This document shows, piece by piece, positions 60,428 through 64,000 of a DNA stretch of 64,000 nt. The notes below the pieces were generated by a model, which saw only the letters and a list, made by a program, of their open reading frames with translations, was not told where the DNA came from and did no database searches. How positions within the stretch are numbered: the stretch's first letter is position 1; each line of letters begins with the position of its first letter. Made by a program: the position numbers and the translations under genes. Where the stretch lies: positions 7,626,001-7,690,000 of the forward strand of contig NZ_CP109496.1 in the NCBI RefSeq assembly GCF_036231355.1. Direction: 5' to 3'. The stretch comes from Streptomyces sp. NBC_01431 (lineage in GTDB: Bacteria; Actinomycetota; Actinomycetes; Streptomycetales; Streptomycetaceae).

Positions 60428-60997
60428 CCAAGCGCTCCTCGACGTGGCGGGGTGCCAGCCTTGCAGGGCAACCTCTGAGTTGCCTCTGGAGAGGACGCAG
60501 AGGCCCGAGCTGGTCGAGGTCACGCTCGATTCCTGGCGGATCTTCCAGCAGGGCGCGCTGCAGCCCCAACGGGCTCCCCACCACAGCCGAAGCCAACCTC
60601 ACCCTCGAGAGCTACCGCTGAAAGCGCTCAGTGTCTCGTGTGTCCAAGATCGGGGGGGCAAAGCCCGTGATCGCCTGGCCCAGCATCTCGACACCGCCTT
60701 GGCTTTCGCGCGGGTGAGTCTGGTCACGCTGCTTCCGGCGTCTACTACACACGGTCGTGGATGAGAAATGCCGCCACGTGCCATGGAACCGGCGCCGTGG
60801 TCGAGCCTCGCTACGAACCTGGGCCGTACCGGGACCATTGTGATCAGGCGGCGGTACGGGCTAACCATGACCCTGTCGTGTCGGCCGCCGATGGCACGCT
60901 TCCCGGCGGCGCCCTTTCCCGACGTGGGTATGTCGAACCCCGATCCGGTCGTGCCACGGCCTCGTGCGTGACCCGAATACAAGGAAGAAGGTGCCCC
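60428..60997. other. 570-bp intergenic region
   Basis: No gene is supported. It contains the divergent promoters of the DUF2231 and membrane-protein genes. An AAGGAAG ribosome site lies close to the start at 60998. Confidence 0.45.
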
Positions 60998-61831
60998 ATG
61001 TCCAGCGTCGTCCTGCTCGCCCGTCCTGTGACCGGCGCCGCGTCGGCCGGAGTGGCCAGCCGGATGATGGCCTTCCTGGATTACTTCGCCGGAGTCTTCA
61101 CCCTGCTCTCGCTGACCGCCGTGGTGACATGCGGGCTCGCCGCCACCGACCGGCTGGTGTTGACTCCCCGGCTGCGGGTGGCCGTGCAGTCGGTGCACCG
61201 GGCGAGCGCCGTCGCGGCGCTCGGCTTCCTGGCCACCCACGTCGCGGTCAAGGTCTTCGAGCGGCACGCCGCTCCGCAGACCGCCGTGGTCCCCTTCACC
61301 GGCGGCACCGCCCTCGCGGTCGGCCTGGGCACCATCGCCACCGACCTGCTCGTCCTGATCACGGCCACCGGCGTGCTCCGCGGCCGGTTCGCCGGTAGCC
61401 GCCATCCCTGGCTGTGGCGGGTGCTGCACTCGATGGCGTACCTCTGCTGGCCGGTCTCACTGGCGCACGGGCTGACGGCGGGGCGCAAGGCGCACGCGTG
61501 GGTGCTCTGGGGATACGGCCTGTGCGCGGCTTTCGTGGCGCTCGCACTGATGGTCCGTGTCCTTTCCTACCTGGGCCGCCGCCGGACCCTGAGCCGACGG
61601 CGGCGTGGCGCCAAGGCATATCGGCCCGCCACCGTCCGTCCGGCCGCGCTGACCGCCCTGGCCACCCGGTCAGCAACCGGCATCCCCCCGACCGCCTGGG
61701 CTGCCCAGTCCGCTGCAGCGACGACAGCGACTCGCCGGTCCGCTCAGAGTGACGGCCTGCCCAGGCAGCCCAAACACGCGAGACCAGCGCCCAGGCCGCT
61801 GTACCTGGCTCAGCCGGGGGGCAGCGAGTGA
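60998..61831 (+). CDS. Multi-pass membrane protein, possible cytochrome b/ferric-reductase-like
   Basis: A 277-aa protein with about six membrane helices in the first 195 residues and a basic, low-complexity C-terminal tail. His residues at helix positions (SVHRASAVAALGFLATHVAV about 67-86; HPWLWRVLHSM about 134-144; SLAHGL about 154-159) are spaced as in di-heme ferric-reductase-like membrane proteins. Its end overlaps the NuoF-like gene start (ATGA-type, 61828-61831). A membrane electron carrier is likely; the heme call is inferred. Confidence 0.8.
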   Translation: MSSVVLLARPVTGAASAGVASRMMAFLDYFAGVFTLLSLTAVVTCGLAATDRLVLTPRLRVAVQSVHRASAVAALGFLATHVAVKVFERHAAPQTAVVPFTGGTALAVGLGTIATDLLVLITATGVLRGRFAGSRHPWLWRVLHSMAYLCWPVSLAHGLTAGRKAHAWVLWGYGLCAAFVALALMVRVLSYLGRRRTLSRRRRGAKAYRPATVRPAALTALATRSATGIPPTAWAAQSAAATTATRRSAQSDGLPRQPKHARPAPRPLYLAQPGGSE

Positions 61832-63309
61832 AGAACGCCCCGCTGGAGCTGCCCGAGGTGCGCTGGCTGGACACTGCCCGGCTGACCGCCGGCCTGGACA
61901 GCTACCAGCGCCTGGACCTCGCCGCCCACACCCGTGTCCACCCGCTACTGCGCCAACTGGACAGGAGTGGTCTGCTCGCCCTCGCCGAGTCCATCGAGTT
62001 GTCCGGCCGCGGCGGCGCAGGCTTCCCGTTCGCCCGCAAGGCCCGGGCAACACTCGCCACCGCCGACCGCACCGGCGCGCCGCCGGTCGTCGTGGTGAAC
62101 GGCGCGGAGGGCGAACCGGCCAGCGCCAAGGACAAGATGCTCCTCGCCCGCACGCCTCATCTGGTCCTGGACGGCGCCTGCCTGGCCGCAGCCGCGTTCG
62201 GCGCCGAGGAGATCGTGATCGGCGTCGCCGCGGGCAGCCCCGGCGAGATATCGGTCCCGGCAGCCCTCGCCGAGCGCGAACTTCCCTGCAAGGCCCGGAC
62301 CGTATGCCTCCCCGAACGCTTCGTCTCCGGCGAGTCGGGGGCCCTGATCCGGGGCATCAACGGTCTGCCGGTGGCACCGGCGCCGCTGAAGGCCCGCGCG
62401 GCCGACGGCGCAGCGGGCGGGGTGCGTCGTCGGCCGACGCTGCTCTCCAACGCCGAGACATGGGCCCAACTCGCCATCGCGGCCCGGCTCGGACCCAACG
62501 CCTACGCGGCCGTCGGCACCGCCGCCGAACCCGGCACCATCCTGCTCACCGTCAACCGGCCAGGTACCGATCCGCTCGTCGTCGAGGTTCCGACCGGCAC
62601 CCCGCTGGGCCAGGTACTGGACGCCTGCGGCCTCAGGCCGGGCATCGGCGTGTTGGTGGGCGGCTACCACGGTGCCTGGCTGCACCCGTCGGACGCCGTC
62701 GGCGCGCCTCTCTCCCGCGCCGGACTCGCCGGCCTCGGTGGAACCCTCGGCGCGGGCGCCATCGTCACGCTCCCCGACGACACCTGCCCGCTCGGCGAGT
62801 CCGCCCGGGTCGCGGCCTGGCTGGCGGCCGAGTCCACCGGTCAGTGCGGACCGTGTAAACGCGGCCTGCCCGAAGCCGCCGAAGCCCTGGCCATGCTGGC
62901 CGCCGGTGCTGCCGAGCCCGCAGCACTGGAGGACGCCCGGCGAGCCCTCGGCGCGGCCCAGGCCGGTGGCGCCTGCTCGCACCCGGACGGCACGGCCCGC
63001 TTCCTGCTCACCGCGCTGCACGTCTTCTCCGAGGACATCGACGCCCACCTTTCCGGCCCCGGCTGCGGCCTGCCCGTACGCGGAGTACTGCCCCTCCCGT
63101 CTGCGAAGGGCGCACGGCTGGAGGTGGACTGGTCCCGCTGCGTCGGCCATGGTCTGTGCGCTGTTCTCACCCCCGACCTCATTCGCCTCGGCCCGCACGG
63201 CTACCCCACTTCCACCACCATCCCGGTCGCCCCATGGCAGGAGCACGGTGCCCGCCGCGCCGTCAACCAGTGCCCGGCCCTGGCCGTGCGTCTCCGGCAT
63301 CGCGGGTGA
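61828..63309 (+). CDS. NuoF-like FMN/Fe-S protein with C-terminal ferredoxin domain
   Basis: A 493-aa protein. It has an FMN-binding GRGGAGFPFARKA (about 60-72), an N-G-A-E-G-E-P segment, an SLBB-like part, and the N3-type Fe-S region ESTGQCGPCKRG (about 334-346) where the usual first Cys is replaced by Thr, with a further Cys in GACSHPDG. A C-terminal ferredoxin domain (about 430-491: RCVGHGLCAV ... NQCPAL) looks like a [3Fe-4S] type. It is coupled to the membrane protein upstream. Such pairs probably pass electrons between a soluble donor and the membrane. Position near the hydrogenase is suggestive only. Confidence 0.88.
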   Translation: MKNAPLELPEVRWLDTARLTAGLDSYQRLDLAAHTRVHPLLRQLDRSGLLALAESIELSGRGGAGFPFARKARATLATADRTGAPPVVVVNGAEGEPASAKDKMLLARTPHLVLDGACLAAAAFGAEEIVIGVAAGSPGEISVPAALAERELPCKARTVCLPERFVSGESGALIRGINGLPVAPAPLKARAADGAAGGVRRRPTLLSNAETWAQLAIAARLGPNAYAAVGTAAEPGTILLTVNRPGTDPLVVEVPTGTPLGQVLDACGLRPGIGVLVGGYHGAWLHPSDAVGAPLSRAGLAGLGGTLGAGAIVTLPDDTCPLGESARVAAWLAAESTGQCGPCKRGLPEAAEALAMLAAGAAEPAALEDARRALGAAQAGGACSHPDGTARFLLTALHVFSEDIDAHLSGPGCGLPVRGVLPLPSAKGARLEVDWSRCVGHGLCAVLTPDLIRLGPHGYPTSTTIPVAPWQEHGARRAVNQCPALAVRLRHRG

Positions 63310-63548
63310 CTCCTCCCTTGAGGACAGGCACCTGCACCACCTGCCGCGCGGCGCGGGCAAGTCTGAACTCGCGCTGATGCTGTACATGGTGAGGGACCCA
63401 GCACCGCAGGCGGGCGATAGGGCGTGCCATGAATCAGGTGGGCACCCGCTCAGAAGGGACCCCTGATGGACACGGAGAACGGTCACCTGATCGAGGACGC
63501 TGACGGCGTGTCGGTTGCGGTGCGGGACGGCGACGTTGACGTGCCGGT
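63310..63548. other. Short gap with a 35-codon frame
   Basis: An ATG at 63466 opens a 35-codon frame (ENGHLIEDADGVSVAVRDGD; stop 63571-63573) that resembles nothing I know and overlaps the sulfatase remnant. GGGACCCC precedes it without a good ribosome site. It is probably a junction where the start of the sulfatase was lost. Confidence 0.3.
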
Positions 63549-64000
63549 GTGGCATCGAAAGCAACAACCCTGAGCCGCCAGGCGGCGGTCCGCGCACGGG
63601 CGCTGGCCAACGCCTTCGTCCGTAAGGCCGCCGCCGAGATCCCCACATATCAGCGGCGCTGGAACTTCGACCTGCCCGCCAGCTTGCGCGACGACCTGTC
63701 CGGCGCCGCACCGGCGGCCGCCGAGTTCGCCCGCATGCTCGACACTGTCTTCGGCCCCGTCGCCGACGACGAACACTGGTACGCTGGCCTGAACTTCTAC
63801 CTCAACGCCATCCGCGACGTCGACCGCAGCATCGACCTCGTCCTCGACGCCCTGGAAGCTTCCGGCCAAGCCGACCGAACCGTCGTGGCCTTCACCTCCG
63901 ACCACGGTGAGATGGCCGGTTCGCACCGGCTGCGCCAGAAGGGCAACCTGGTCTACGACGAGAACTTCCACGTGCCATTCATCCTCAGCCACCCCGACAT
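63549..64000 (+). pseudogene. Sulfatase-family hydrolase lacking its N-terminal part, cut by the window end
   Basis: From about 63640 the plus strand encodes YQRRWNFDLPASL, WYAGLNFYLNAIRDVDRSID, VVAFTSDHGEMAGSHRLRQK and then GNLVYDENFHVPFIL. This is the C-terminal half of the alkaline-phosphatase/sulfatase core, including the metal-ligand S-D-H-G-E and the Lys of R-Q-K-G. The N-terminal domain with the Cys/Ser that becomes formylglycine is absent. A GTG at 63549 is the first available start. The 3' end lies outside the window. Confidence 0.7.

Noticed and set aside
1..64000. CRISPR array, rRNA, complete insertion sequence or prophage
   Set aside because: I found no regularly spaced direct repeats, no rRNA or convincing tRNA, no intact transposase with end repeats, and no phage structural genes.

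Overview
The window is high-GC actinobacterial chromosome, almost certainly Streptomyces. Supporting signs are the GC-rich codon use, GTG and TTG starts with GGAGG-type ribosome sites, and Streptomyces-typical small families (DUF5988, DUF6207, DUF6893, KilB-like, SMI1/KNR4, DUF5947). A chitinase preceded by a DasR-type site and many one-gene regulator/enzyme pairs point the same way.

Layout. 0.2-10.7 kb: TetR with a DUF1772/monooxygenase pair, a KilB-like protein beside decayed DNA, a chloramphenicol-phosphotransferase-like kinase, a GH19 chitinase, a Nudix hydrolase, an ArsR/MFS operon, and a LysR/cupin divergent pair. 10.7-29 kb: an accessory, heavily eroded region. It has intact genes (DoxX, an alpha/beta hydrolase, a DUF4157 protein, a two-component system, YceI, Nudix, RibD-type reductase, DinB, MarR, metallo-hydrolase) among truncated or frameshifted ones (MFS, IS110, cyclophilin, L,D-transpeptidase/sigma/membrane-protein operon, ABC ATPase, TnsA, DUF6207, FAH hydrolase). 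29-43.5 kb: a secreted ChW-repeat protein, two proline-rich membrane-anchored proteins (one a PQQ-type beta-propeller), an aldo/keto reductase, two flavin monooxygenase/TetR pairs with clear palindromic operators, and a PucR-type regulator beside a ferredoxin reductase/desaturase operon.

43.57-58.09 kb is the centrepiece: a complete, intact group 1h-type (actinobacterial, high-affinity, oxygen-tolerant) [NiFe]-hydrogenase locus in two converging operons. The + operon (hypX, maturation protease, hypB, hypF, hypC, hypD, hypE) builds and processes the NiFe(CN)2CO site. The - operon (515-aa conserved protein, hhyS, hhyL, NifU-like protein, DUF5947 protein, 68-aa protein, 42-aa membrane peptide, hypA) encodes the enzyme and several uncharacterised partners. 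They meet at a 24-bp-stem hairpin that looks like a bidirectional terminator.

58.1-64 kb: an ISL3 transposase remnant, a DoxX protein, a DUF2231 membrane protein, then a coupled multi-pass membrane protein and NuoF-like/ferredoxin protein that could carry electrons. The window ends in a sulfatase that has lost its N-terminal part. At least 18 damaged genes lie in the window and none in the hydrogenase locus.
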